Part shown: positions 26,590 to 34,596 of the stretch, in pieces | How positions within the stretch are numbered: position 1 is the first letter of the stretch | Layout: every line of letters starts with the position of its first letter | NCBI RefSeq assembly: GCF_042656585.1 | Contig: NZ_JBHSPG010000023.1 | DNA from: Thalassorhabdus alkalitolerans | GTDB lineage: Bacteria; Bacillota; Bacilli; Bacillales; Marinococcaceae | Strand: one strand, 5' to 3' | DNA: 64,000 nt | Program-made: the position numbers and the translations under genes | Notes under the pieces: model-generated | What the model was told of the DNA's origin: nothing | Databases searched by the model: none | Seen by the model: the letters and a program-made list of their open reading frames with translations, nothing else

Positions 26590-27033
26590 ATGACTACAAT
26601 GGTTTCAACGCCGGCTGATGTCCTTGCTGCTTCGGCAGCTCTTGGAGATTTAGTCATTCGATCAGAAGTGTTTCAAGCTTATCTTACTTGCAAAGAACGA
26701 ATGGATGAGGATACTGAAGCTCAGGAGCTCATTTATCGTTTTACAAATATAAAAGAACAATATGAGGAAGTTCAGCGCTTTGGTAAGTATCATCCAGATT
26801 ATAAGACTGTTTCTTCCAACGTTCGACAGTTAAAGCGCAAGCTTGATGTAAATGACTCGATCAGCGCCTTTAAAAAAGCTGAAAAGGAGCTCGAGTCATT
26901 ATTAAATGAAATCAGCGCTGAAATTGGCTATGCAGTGTCACCAAATATAAAGGTGCCAACGGGAAACCCTTATTTCGATAACCTTTCTTGTGGAGGGGGC
27001 TGTGGCTCCGGGGGAAGCTGTGGCTGCGGGTAA
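26590..27033 (+). CDS. ylbF: YlbF, RNase Y-complex subunit
   Basis: A 147-residue YlbF/YmcA-family protein, largely helical (KERMDEDTEAQELIYRF, about 38-54), ending in a Cys/Gly-rich tail with four cysteines (CGGGCGSGGSCGC). With YmcA and YaaT it forms the complex that modulates RNase Y and carries Fe-S clusters in B. subtilis, and it affects competence, sporulation and biofilms. ATG follows GGAGGTGGATCT. It is followed by a strong terminator; ylbG, usually adjacent, is 16 kb away. Confidence 0.92.
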   Translation: MTTMVSTPADVLAASAALGDLVIRSEVFQAYLTCKERMDEDTEAQELIYRFTNIKEQYEEVQRFGKYHPDYKTVSSNVRQLKRKLDVNDSISAFKKAEKELESLLNEISAEIGYAVSPNIKVPTGNPYFDNLSCGGGCGSGGSCGCG

Positions 27034-27108
27034 GCTGGCTGGTTGTAAGAGCTATGGCGAAAGCCAGGCAGATTGAGGAAATTTGGACAAAACAGTCTTA
27101 AGGAAAAA

Positions 27109-27156
27109 GAAAAAGGTTCCAATTATCATCATACATGGTAATTGGAACCTTTTTTA
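27109..27156 (+). terminator. Terminator after ylbF (repeated family)
   Basis: A long stem AAAAGGTTCCAATTA / TAATTGGAACCTTTT plus T-run. It is closely similar to the terminator after ylbL at 48682. Confidence 0.88.
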
Positions 27157-27276
27157 TTATACACATTTTATCAAACTCGATAAATTTTTTATCGCAAGAA
27201 AGGTACGGGTGTAAACACATAGGGAAGAATCCCCTTGGTTTTCTAACAAGGAAAAGGTACTTCCTTTATGGGGTTA

Positions 27277-27891
27277 TTATGCAAGTGGAAAGAGGTAAAG
27301 AAGTAAGATGTTAAAAAGGAGGTGGGAAAGGATGCACAAGCGGATATCCTGAAATCGCAAGTATAGACATCCCCATAACAATCCTCCGGCGATGGCTGCG
27401 GTGACCAACAAAAAAGAGCCGCTTGTTATGTGAGCAGAGGCGTATAACAAAGTGGCAACGGCAACCTTCAACGGAGGGGATAAAGGTAAATTTTCCTGTA
27501 CATAGCCGCGCCAGAATAATTCTTCAACAGGAATAATTAAAAGGACAAGAAAAAGATGATGCCACCAATGGACAGGCATAATTGTTTTGTAAAGACTTGT
27601 AATTTCAACATTGAGATCCGGCAGAAACCGGTTAATTATTATGCTTGCAAGGTAGACAGCTAGATAAAAAATGACAGCCGTTATAAGGCCGAAGGCAGCT
27701 ATAACAGTCAGCCGGCTTTTTTGTTTCATATGGGTTCCTAGAAAGGCAGTAACCCCTAAAACAGCGATAGCAGGCGGAAAGCAATACCAAAAAAGATGGG
27801 AGGGGAGCGCAAAAACTCCCCACAATAAAATGTGGGCAAGAAGGAGTCCTGCCCACAATGGAATGTTCTTGTACCTATGCTTGCTTTTCAT
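27277..27891 (-). CDS. CPBP-family intramembrane glutamic endopeptidase
   Basis: A 204-residue membrane protein with about six helices and the CPBP (Abi/CaaX) motifs: EELFWRGYV (the E-E-x-x-x-R motif), ASAHITSGS and a final HLLFNIL. These residues form the active site of Rce1-like proteases. ATG 27891 follows AGAGGAAAT and overlaps the end of the DUF4236 gene by 17 nt, so the two are probably cotranscribed and coupled. Substrate unknown. Confidence 0.85.
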   Translation of the reverse strand: MKSKHRYKNIPLWAGLLLAHILLWGVFALPSHLFWYCFPPAIAVLGVTAFLGTHMKQKSRLTVIAAFGLITAVIFYLAVYLASIIINRFLPDLNVEITSLYKTIMPVHWWHHLFLVLLIIPVEELFWRGYVQENLPLSPPLKVAVATLLYASAHITSGSFLLVTAAIAGGLLWGCLYLRFQDIRLCILSHLLFNILLLYLFPLA

Positions 27892-29134
27892 AAACAGTAA
27901 TTTCCTCTGGCTCATATGGAGTAATGGGTTTGAAAATATACGTTTTTGTTGCGTCCATCCTTGGGTGAAACTGCTTAAATGATTGTATCGGATGAACTTG
28001 TCTCATTTTTAAGGTGTATAAGGTTTCTCGATCAACATCTATGCTATACAAGTACCATTCGTTATCATGACCTGTAACTGGATCAGGTTCGATCGTATAG
28101 CCAGACAGGACGATACGATCACAATTTGGCAGCAAGGAGAAGATATAGGAAGATAAATATAAAGCTGCTCCTCCAACCATCTTTGCATAATGGTTTCGTT
28201 GTTGTTTCTTAGACTTCCTTTCAATTTTTAGTTTGCCGGATTTTAAGATCGAAGCCTTCGACACTGGAACAACTTGAAGAGGAGGAAGCTTTACATCGAC
28301 ATAGACGGTTTTAGGGCCGAGTACTTGAAAGTCAATGTCTGTATCTATCGGGAAGTCTAGCTTTTCAAGCATCATCGTGAGCCATTCATCCATGGCCTCA
28401 AGGCTCCCTGCCATCATGCGGTGAAGTAAATCTATGCGATATGTTCTTTCTTGTTTGGCAAGTTCTATAAGCTCATCATAGGAAGCTTGTTCATTATTAA
28501 AGGTTTCAATGGTTTGTTGTTTAACGCGCTCGTTAAACTCGTCTTTTTGCTTGGGAGAAAGGAAACGAAGTACCTTTAAAAAAGAAGACGTTTCATTTTC
28601 AAGCTTTGCTTTTTCCCGCAGGTAGATCTCTTCTCGCTGTGGAGGAGAAGCAGTCACTGTAGTTTCTTCCCTAATTTCATTTTCAATTTCACTTACTGTC
28701 TTTGGAGGTGAAAGCTCATGATGAATTTCCAGCAGTTTTGTTGTCTGTTCATTGATTTCCCGTTCTTTTTCTTTATACAATTCTTTTAATTTAGAGGCAT
28801 TTTGTTTTTTTAATTCCCGCAAATGATTAGCAGGCAGTTCATCACCCATCCTGTCCACAAAGGTAAATGAATGAGAAGAATCATCGTAGACAAGGTTTGC
28901 ATCATAGGGAAGCTTCTCAGTAGATTCATAGTGCCTTTGCCCGGCAGCCCCTTTATCCAGCCGTGATCGGTATGACAATCCGCTTCCAGGGATACCAATG
29001 TTCCCATAGAGACCTTTTTTTCCAAGGGAGACAGATGCCCCCTGACGGCCCACAGTTGTGCTGATTCCCCGTTTACTGAAGTTTAACCTTACACCAGGTG
29101 CTACGCTGACACGTTTTTGAAAACGAAAACTCAT
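27875..29134 (-). CDS. DUF4236 domain protein with coiled-coil middle
   Basis: A 419-residue protein. Residues 1-60 are the DUF4236 domain (FRFQKRVSVAPGVRLNFSKRG, then repeated GxxGxSxS-type glycine turns). A long charged, probably coiled-coil part follows (about 95-235, rich in Lys and Glu), then a C-terminal mixed domain (about 250-400) with PPLQVVPVSK and IYSFLL-like strands. The function is unknown. ATG follows GAAAGGAGCGAT. It lies upstream of and overlaps the CPBP protease gene. Confidence 0.75.
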   Translation of the reverse strand: MSFRFQKRVSVAPGVRLNFSKRGISTTVGRQGASVSLGKKGLYGNIGIPGSGLSYRSRLDKGAAGQRHYESTEKLPYDANLVYDDSSHSFTFVDRMGDELPANHLRELKKQNASKLKELYKEKEREINEQTTKLLEIHHELSPPKTVSEIENEIREETTVTASPPQREEIYLREKAKLENETSSFLKVLRFLSPKQKDEFNERVKQQTIETFNNEQASYDELIELAKQERTYRIDLLHRMMAGSLEAMDEWLTMMLEKLDFPIDTDIDFQVLGPKTVYVDVKLPPLQVVPVSKASILKSGKLKIERKSKKQQRNHYAKMVGGAALYLSSYIFSLLPNCDRIVLSGYTIEPDPVTGHDNEWYLYSIDVDRETLYTLKMRQVHPIQSFKQFHPRMDATKTYIFKPITPYEPEEITVYEKQA

Positions 29135-29216
29135 ATGACTATCGCTCCTTTCGACCTGTTAATGTTTATTGTACAAGAAAAAGAAGGAATATAAAAAACA
29201 AAAGGGGGGGAAGGGC

Positions 29217-29645
29217 ATGTTTTCAGGAGAATTCACTTATGAAACTACGATACATGATAAGAAAGAAAACGTTTGGGAATTTTTCTTATACACAAGGAAC
29301 CTCGAAAAGCTAAGTGGTTTTCCAAAGGTGAAAGTAGTTGATGGTGAAAGAACGGAGGAAGGGGAAACGATCCAGCTTCAGATAAAGGGAGGGCTTGTTT
29401 CTCCAGTCTGGGAAGTCCGTATTACGGAGGTAAACGAAGGGAATTATTTTATCGATAAAGGAGAAAAGCTTCCCTTTCCTTTTATTACCTGGCAGCACAT
29501 TCACAGATTTATAGAAGAGGATAATATGACAATTATGAAAGATGAGGTCGCTTATACTTCATGGCTTCCTCCCGCAGTTGTGAAAACAGGACTTAAACGA
29601 ATGTTTAAGGACAGAGAAAAAAAAATAAAAACTATATTTTCGTGA
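29217..29645 (+). CDS. SRPBCC/START-like domain protein
   Basis: A 142-residue protein starting with FTYETTIHDKKENVWEFF, the typical first strand and helix of a SRPBCC (polyketide cyclase/START) fold, with later strands EGETIQLQIKG and WEVRITEV and a long C-terminal helix (about 115-140). It probably binds a hydrophobic ligand, which is unknown. ATG 29217 follows an A/G-rich AAAGGGGGGGAAGG ribosome site. It is divergent from the DUF4236 gene. Confidence 0.75.
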   Translation: MFSGEFTYETTIHDKKENVWEFFLYTRNLEKLSGFPKVKVVDGERTEEGETIQLQIKGGLVSPVWEVRITEVNEGNYFIDKGEKLPFPFITWQHIHRFIEEDNMTIMKDEVAYTSWLPPAVVKTGLKRMFKDREKKIKTIFS

Positions 29646-29657
29646 AAAATGGTAAAA

Positions 29658-29755
29658 AGACACCGTGAAAGCGAATGAGATGAAGCCTGAATGGATGTCG
29701 TACTTGTACCTTAGGTGCAAGCGAGTGTATTTTTGAACAATCAACCAACAGAATT
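29658..29755 (+). repeat. Intergenic repeat, copy B
   Basis: The second copy of the element at 18833-18930. It contains an 8-bp hairpin CTTGTACC / GGTGCAAG followed by GAGTGTATTTTT, which could act as a weak terminator for the SRPBCC gene. In copy A the 5' arm is altered and the stem is much weaker. Confidence 0.6.
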
Positions 29756-29761
29756 ATAATA

Positions 29762-29800
29762 TAAGTAAGGGCCCTCACCAACGGTGAAGGCCCTTACTTA
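29762..29800. terminator. Long inverted repeat, probable terminator of darB
   Basis: A 12+5-bp stem (TAAGTAAGGGCC, TCACC) with one internal mismatch and a 3-nt loop. It lacks a clean T-run on either strand, so its role as a terminator is plausible rather than certain. Confidence 0.5.
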
Positions 29801-29838
29801 GCTGAGTTTTGACCCAGCCCCTGGCAGCAGGGAAGGTC

Positions 29839-30276
29839 TTACTTTCGAAGGTACCGGTTAATCAGAGCCAGAATAGACCTTCTCGTTAAAATACCAATAA
29901 AAGATCCCATGTCATCTTCAATACAGACAAATGGGTGATTGATAGAGAGAGTCAAGGCTTTTCCAAAGGTTTCATCCTTGTTCATTCTTGGTATCTTCTC
30001 GGACATGACATCCTTAACTTTTATTTCGTGTAGACGTTCCATTTCAATTCGCTCGATACCCAATATTGAATCCAGAATTTGTGCTTTACTAATTTGTCCG
30101 CATACCTTGTAATCTTTATCCAGTACAGGAATAGCGGTATAGCCAGATTTAATGAGAACAAGCAGGGCGTGGTCCAGAGGGTTGTTTAATTGGACGTGAG
30201 CTACTTTCTCTTCTGGTATCATTAGTTCTTTTATTTCGTTATCCATAATCTGGCTGTTTTTTAAAGTTTGCATCAT
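29839..30276 (-). CDS. darB: Cyclic-di-AMP receptor DarB (CbpB), CBS pair
   Basis: A 145-residue two-CBS protein. EEKVAHVQLNNPLDHALLVL and SGYTAIPVLD (about 20-55), GIERIE and the final IGILTRRSIL match the B. subtilis DarB/YkuL sequence closely. DarB binds c-di-AMP; in its free form it is reported to bind Rel and pyruvate carboxylase in B. subtilis. I place the start at ATG 30276, after AGAAAGTGAT. It sits alone between inverted repeats. Confidence 0.85.
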   Translation of the reverse strand: MMQTLKNSQIMDNEIKELMIPEEKVAHVQLNNPLDHALLVLIKSGYTAIPVLDKDYKVCGQISKAQILDSILGIERIEMERLHEIKVKDVMSEKIPRMNKDETFGKALTLSINHPFVCIEDDMGSFIGILTRRSILALINRYLRK

Positions 30277-30381
30277 TTTTATCACTTTCTTTCTTTGTGT
30301 AGTTAGGAAGGGTAAAAGAAAGTGGGTTCCATCGATCCCAATTCTATCATAGGAAGAATGGTTTCTAATGTCAATAAGTAC

Positions 30382-30397
30382 ATGTAAGCGTATTCTT
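30382..30397. promoter_or_regulatory. Possible CcpA (cre) site
   Basis: ATGTAAGCGTATTCTT matches the relaxed consensus WTGNAARCGNWWWCAW at all but one position. It lies about 105 nt upstream of the darB start. A match by eye in one intergenic region is weak evidence. Confidence 0.35.
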
Positions 30398-30630
30398 GTC
30401 TTAATCCCACTCTATTCACCGATCTGAGCAGAGATATTGCAAATGGAGGGTACAATATATTCAGGTACAAAAGTATTTGTTTTGCAGGCTCTTATCCACA
30501 TATGAAGATACCCGCTTTGAAGATGGATTAAACCAATAAAATAACCTTTTTCTGGAAAATGTGGCTGGTATGAATATCAGAGTGCTGATTCGTAATAGAA
30601 CTAAACTGTAACGAAAAAGCGGTTGCCTGC

Positions 30631-30656
30631 AAAAAGCCCTTCTTCTTTTGAAGGGC
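30631..30656 (-). terminator. Terminator of the divergent deacetylase gene
   Basis: The stem GCCCTTC / GAAGGGC with a T-run on the minus strand. Confidence 0.8.
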
Positions 30657-30660
30657 GCTG

Positions 30661-31452
30661 TTAATATTCCCAGAAAGAAAAAGGGTTACGTGATAGGTTT
30701 GAAAGAGTCAGCCTGGAAGCGGGAACGATTTCTGTTCCTGTTGATTTCAAAAAAGAAAGACCCTCTTTGATTCCTGTTACCGTTTCCTCGCCTTTAATGC
30801 CAACATGACCGATTGCGATTGTCTTAGCATCCGACTCTGTCCTTTGTGCCATGTGTTTCATTTGTTGTCTAACCTCTGCAGCTGAAGACAAAGTATCATC
30901 TAAGAACACATCTCTCACTTCGTAAGGGATACCCATACTTTCACAAAGCTCAGGGATCAGTGAACGAGGATTCGTACCACTGTCGATAACGTAAAGCTGA
31001 TTTTCCTTTGCTGCTTCAAGAACACCGGAAATGGCTTCAGAAGTTTCTACTACTTTGGAGCCCATATGGTTGTTAAGTCCTTTCACATGAGGAAGGCTGT
31101 CTATAGCTTTTTGAGTGGCCTGTTTTGCTTCTTCTTTTGTCATCTCTGCGCGGATAGCACCAGGTCCGAGCCAGGATGCTTTTCCTTTGAGAGGTTCCAT
31201 CGGCAAATGAAGCATTACTTCGTGACCTTTTTCCGCAGCCAGGACTGCCTGCTTATGGCTGTCTTCCATAAAAGGCATAATCGCAATCGTGAGAGGAAGA
31301 TCTAAATCAAGCATTTCTTCTACGCCCTTCACTTTGCCGCCAAAGTCATCAATAATAAGTGATACTTGAGGAGGGGGGGAAGCAGCATTTACTGAAGTGA
31401 CATAATAGGAGAAAAAAAGCGGGAGAAGACAAAGTGCCATCCAGTATTTCAC
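30661..31452 (-). CDS. Divergent polysaccharide deacetylase family protein (YibQ-like)
   Basis: A 263-residue secreted protein: signal peptide to about residue 23 (cleavage near VNAAS), then the divergent polysaccharide deacetylase fold, with VSLIIDDFGG (about 31-40), EVMLHLPMEP, LNNHMGS and YVIDSGTN. It is predicted to act on cell-surface glycans outside the membrane; its substrate is unknown. GTG 31452 has AGAAAGGATG upstream; the ATG at 31461 directly abuts the ribosome site and is the alternative start. Confidence 0.85.
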   Translation of the reverse strand: MKYWMALCLLPLFFSYYVTSVNAASPPPQVSLIIDDFGGKVKGVEEMLDLDLPLTIAIMPFMEDSHKQAVLAAEKGHEVMLHLPMEPLKGKASWLGPGAIRAEMTKEEAKQATQKAIDSLPHVKGLNNHMGSKVVETSEAISGVLEAAKENQLYVIDSGTNPRSLIPELCESMGIPYEVRDVFLDDTLSSAAEVRQQMKHMAQRTESDAKTIAIGHVGIKGEETVTGIKEGLSFLKSTGTEIVPASRLTLSNLSRNPFSFWEY

Positions 31453-31558
31453 GTGAGTCATCCTTTCTTTTCTTAATTATCTTAAAATAGGATTCCCTTT
31501 CATACATTCTCTATCCATTAACAAAGAAAGAAGCTTCTATGTACAGAAGCTTCTTTCA

Positions 31559-31864
31559 TTATTTTCTCATGTTAAAGGCTGCGTTAATTTGTCCTCGAAG
31601 CATCCGTTCACGAAGCTGTTTGTTCTTTAGTTCACGTTGCTCCATCTTACGTATTTCAAAAGTTTGCATTCCGTCTTCCATTTTATTGGCAATATCAACA
31701 AGCCTTTCAACATCCTGAAATGAGTATTTTCTTGTTCCACCCTTTGACCTTTCCGGGGCTAACAGCTTTCTTTCTTCGTAGTAACGAATTTTTCTTTCTG
31801 ATAGGCCTGTCAACTCACTTACAACCCCAATAGTTATCACTTTCTTATCCTTGTAAGAAGCCAC
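31559..31864 (-). CDS. tnrA: MerR-family nitrogen regulator TnrA
   Basis: A 101-residue MerR/GlnR-type regulator. YKDKKVITIGVVSELTGLSERKIRYYEERKL is nearly the same as B. subtilis TnrA, followed by the wing TRKYSFQDVERLVDIA. The C-terminus ends QINAAFNMRK, corresponding to the TnrA tail that binds feedback-inhibited glutamine synthetase; the segment before it is shorter than in B. subtilis. GTG 31864 lies after AAAGGAG; GTG 31888 is possible. A perfect TnrA box lies upstream, suggesting autoregulation. Confidence 0.88.
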   Translation of the reverse strand: MASYKDKKVITIGVVSELTGLSERKIRYYEERKLLAPERSKGGTRKYSFQDVERLVDIANKMEDGMQTFEIRKMEQRELKNKQLRERMLRGQINAAFNMRK

Positions 31865-31944
31865 CCGGATTCCACTCCTTTTACTCACAATTGCTTTTCT
31901 TTTAATAAAATGTTAACACAGATATGGATTACCGGCTCCCCTTA

Positions 31945-31961
31945 TGTAAGAAAATCTAACA
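31945..31961. promoter_or_regulatory. TnrA/GlnR box
   Basis: TGTAAGAAAATCTAACA fits the 17-bp consensus TGTNANAWWWTMTNACA at every defined position. It is 80 nt upstream of the tnrA start and 73 nt from the BirA operator of bioB. Confidence 0.8.
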
Positions 31962-32029
31962 TTAAAAAGTGAGAGTATTTAAAAATGTAAAAAAATCGAA
32001 ACAATTATGCAATTATGTAGTTTTCCCTT

Positions 32030-32074
32030 CCCATTAATGTTAACCTTTAATTATAATTGGTTAACATTAATGGG
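32030..32074. promoter_or_regulatory. BirA operator upstream of bioB
   Basis: A perfect 16-bp inverted repeat (CCCATTAATGTTAACC / GGTTAACATTAATGGG) with a 13-nt spacer matches the known GTTAAC-centred biotin operator. It sits just before the bioB ribosome site, so biotin-loaded BirA would block transcription. Confidence 0.85.
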
Positions 32075-32085
32075 AGGGGTTTAAC

Positions 32086-33102
32086 TTGACATTAAAAAAT
32101 GGATGGAACGAGTGGGGGATTTTAGCAGAAAAGGGGATTAGAAAAGAAACCTTATCAAAAGATGATGCGCTGGCTGTCTTACGAGCTGATGAAGACGAAG
32201 TACTTTCCATTCTGGATGCTGCGTTTAAGGTCAGGAAGCATTTTTATGGAAAAAAGGTGAAACTTAATATGATAGTGAACGCCAAAAGCGGACTTTGTCC
32301 AGAGGACTGCGGATACTGTTCTCAGTCCTCCCAAGCACAAAATGAAATAGACAGATATCCACTTCTGGAGAAAGAGGCCCTTGTCAAGGGTGCGGAGGAA
32401 GCGATGCGTCGGAAAGCAGGAACGTACTGTATCGTTGCGAGCGGAAGAGGACCTACCGACAAAGAAGTAGAACACGTGGCTTCTGCTGTAGAAGAAATTA
32501 CTGCTGCTTATCCACTTAAAATCTGTGCATGTCTCGGAATCTTAAAGGAGCATCAGGCTGTCAGGCTTAAAGAAGCAGGGGTTCATCGATATAACCATAA
32601 CTTAAATACTCATAAAGATCACCATGGAGAAATAACAACTACTCATACGTACGAGGACAGGGTTGGGACAGTCAACCATGCAAAGGAAGCAGGTCTTTCT
32701 CCTTGTTCAGGGTTAATTGCCGGAATGGGAGAAACGGACGAGCAGTTAATTGAAGCCTTATTTGCTCTACGAGAGCTAGATGCAGATTCCATCCCCATTA
32801 ATCTTTTGCATCCTATCCCAGGGACCAAACTTGAAAACCAAAATGGGGTAGGACCAATGCGCTCTTTAAAAATCCTGGCTTTAAGTCGTTTTATACTTCC
32901 ACATAAAGAAATCAGAGTTTCCGGAGGAAGAGAAGTGAACCTCCGATCCCTTCAACCGTTAGCTTTGTATGCTGCAAACTCCATTTTTGTAGGAGATTAT
33001 CTTACAACGGGCGGACAAATTGCTGAATCAGACCATCAAATGATTAAAGATCTTGGTTTTGATATTGAAGAAAATGCTTTAGAAGATGCCATTCTGCCAT
33101 AG
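32086..33102 (+). CDS. bioB: Biotin synthase
   Basis: A 338-residue radical-SAM enzyme inserting sulfur into dethiobiotin. The 4Fe-4S motif C71-x3-C75-x2-C78 is in CPEDCGYC; YNHNLNT, NLLHPIPGT and the C-terminal SGGREVNLRS blocks are also typical. TTG 32086 follows GGGAGGGG. No other bio gene is adjacent, so the remainder of the pathway must lie elsewhere or precursors are imported. BirA control is indicated by the operator; the product serves pyruvate carboxylase. Confidence 0.95.
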   Translation: MTLKNGWNEWGILAEKGIRKETLSKDDALAVLRADEDEVLSILDAAFKVRKHFYGKKVKLNMIVNAKSGLCPEDCGYCSQSSQAQNEIDRYPLLEKEALVKGAEEAMRRKAGTYCIVASGRGPTDKEVEHVASAVEEITAAYPLKICACLGILKEHQAVRLKEAGVHRYNHNLNTHKDHHGEITTTHTYEDRVGTVNHAKEAGLSPCSGLIAGMGETDEQLIEALFALRELDADSIPINLLHPIPGTKLENQNGVGPMRSLKILALSRFILPHKEIRVSGGREVNLRSLQPLALYAANSIFVGDYLTTGGQIAESDHQMIKDLGFDIEENALEDAILP

Positions 33103-33179
33103 AAAGAGCTGCAGGAAAGTTTGAACTTTTTACAACTGAGGAATGTACATAACCAAAGATTGTTTAAGGAGGAAGGGTT

Positions 33180-33968
33180 ATGTTATTTCCAGCAAAAGAT
33201 CTTGTCCGCTTTTCTATAGAAGCAACCGACGGTGATATTGGAAAAGTGGACGATTTATTCTTTGAAGAAGATAATTGGACGGTAAGGTATATGGTCGTTA
33301 ACACAAACCCGTGGCTTCCCGGAGGTAAGGTTCTTATTTCCCCAATTTCTATTGAGAGCGTTGACTTATCAGAAGGAGTAGTGAGGGTTGATCTAACCAA
33401 AGACCAGATTAAAGATGCACCTGATATTGACTCAAGTGAAGCAATATCCCGACAAAAAGAAGAAGAGTATCATCAATATTATGGTTTTTCGTATTACTGG
33501 CCCTTTGCAGGCTACTGGGGGCATCATGCTTACGCAAGAGATTTAGCAAGCCTTGGAAGTGATGATCTTGCTAATGAAGTTAAAGAGCAGGATACTGAAG
33601 AAAATGAGCAGGAAGGACCGAAGCTTAGAAGCGCAAAGGAATTAACAGGAGACTGGACCGGGTATAATATTGTTGCTTATGAAGAAGCTGCAGGCAATGT
33701 TTCCAACCTTCTGATTGAAGATAAAACCTGGAAGGTAAGGTATATGGTCGTCAGCTCATCTAAAATGTTTTCCTCTAAAGAAGTTCTCTTATCTACAGAT
33801 TGGGTAAACGAAGTAGACTGGGTAAACGGTGATATTCACATGAATGTGAACAAGGAAGAAATAGAGCAGGCTCCTGATTATGAAACTGGGAATCCTGTAG
33901 AAAGATCCTTTGAAGAAGATCTTTATAGTCACTTCAAAAAAGAAAATTATTGGGATCGGGAGTTGTAA
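33180..33968 (+). CDS. Protein with two PRC-barrel domains
   Basis: A 262-residue protein with two PRC-barrel repeats: residues 1-80 (GDIGKVDDLFFEEDNWTVRYMVV) and about 155-235 (GNVSNLLIEDKTWKVRYMVV). Between them is an aromatic/His-rich stretch (YYGFSYYWPFAGYWGHHAY) and an acidic linker. PRC barrels occur in RNA-processing and photosynthetic proteins; the function here is unknown. ATG follows AAGGAGGAAGG. There is no strong terminator after bioB, so read-through is possible. Confidence 0.8.
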   Translation: MLFPAKDLVRFSIEATDGDIGKVDDLFFEEDNWTVRYMVVNTNPWLPGGKVLISPISIESVDLSEGVVRVDLTKDQIKDAPDIDSSEAISRQKEEEYHQYYGFSYYWPFAGYWGHHAYARDLASLGSDDLANEVKEQDTEENEQEGPKLRSAKELTGDWTGYNIVAYEEAAGNVSNLLIEDKTWKVRYMVVSSSKMFSSKEVLLSTDWVNEVDWVNGDIHMNVNKEEIEQAPDYETGNPVERSFEEDLYSHFKKENYWDREL

Positions 33969-33989
33969 TTGCTTTGTATGAATGAATCA

Positions 33990-34029
33990 GGCTGTTGAGA
34001 AAATGTTCTCAACAGCCATTTTTTTTTTT
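33990..34029 (+). terminator. Terminator after the PRC-barrel gene (repeated family)
   Basis: The perfect stem GGCTGTTGAGA / TCTCAACAGCC is followed by eleven Ts. It has the same core as 19878-19926. Confidence 0.9.
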
Positions 34030-34227
34030 GGTAGTAACTAAAAATAGAGTCTCGTCCATAACAAGTGAGGAAAAATAGGCATTTTGATTATTTAGTGAAG
34101 ATAAAACTTCTTTTTACTCATGCGAGCCGGCAGCGTGTATAATAAACTTGGTTTCTGTTTACATAGGATTGAAAATCTTTGAAAGCATATTTAGAAAAAA
34201 GAAAGAGAAAAGAAAGGATTTAAATTA

Positions 34228-34569
34228 ATGAAAATCGTTGTATCTACAATGGCTGCCTTACTTGGCATCCTGATTATTCTAGGATTCTTTGTCTCTACAA
34301 GCCTGTATGCACCCGAGGGTGTAAGGGTGATTATTGATCACACCAACCAGACATATGTATCGCCTCCATGTTTTGAGGAAGCTGAGCTCACGAATAATCT
34401 TCAGGAGGTGGCTTTAGAGCATGCTGTTACGCTGGGTTATGAAGCAGAAGCAGAATGCACGTCGGACAGCCTGGTTGAAGAGGATGTCTCATTAAATCTA
34501 GCTTTACTTAAAGAAATGGGAATTGTTCCTACAAAATGGGCTGAGTGGCCCGATCATATGGCGAACTAA
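34228..34569 (+). CDS. Small exported or membrane-anchored protein, unknown
   Basis: A 113-residue protein with an N-terminal hydrophobic segment (about 6-27) and a short acidic extracytoplasmic domain containing two cysteines (PPCFEEAEL and EAECTSD), which could form a disulfide. No family is recognised. ATG follows AAAGAAAGGATTTAAATT. It is flanked by terminators, so it is monocistronic. Confidence 0.6.
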   Translation: MKIVVSTMAALLGILIILGFFVSTSLYAPEGVRVIIDHTNQTYVSPPCFEEAELTNNLQEVALEHAVTLGYEAEAECTSDSLVEEDVSLNLALLKEMGIVPTKWAEWPDHMAN

Positions 34570-34596
34570 ACACCTTCCTTAATTGGAAGGTGTTTT
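34570..34596 (+). terminator. Terminator
   Basis: The stem ACACCTTCC / GGAAGGTGT with a short T-run. Confidence 0.75.

Larger units (their letters stand above)
30277..30660. other. Intergenic region upstream of darB
   Basis: Contains a cre-like sequence (30382-30397) and, at its end, the terminator of the deacetylase gene. No gene is seen. Confidence 0.5.

Noticed and set aside
29559..29744. 61-codon minus-strand frame over repeat copy B
   Set aside because: Overlaps the SRPBCC gene antisense and is Phe/Tyr-rich, with no family.
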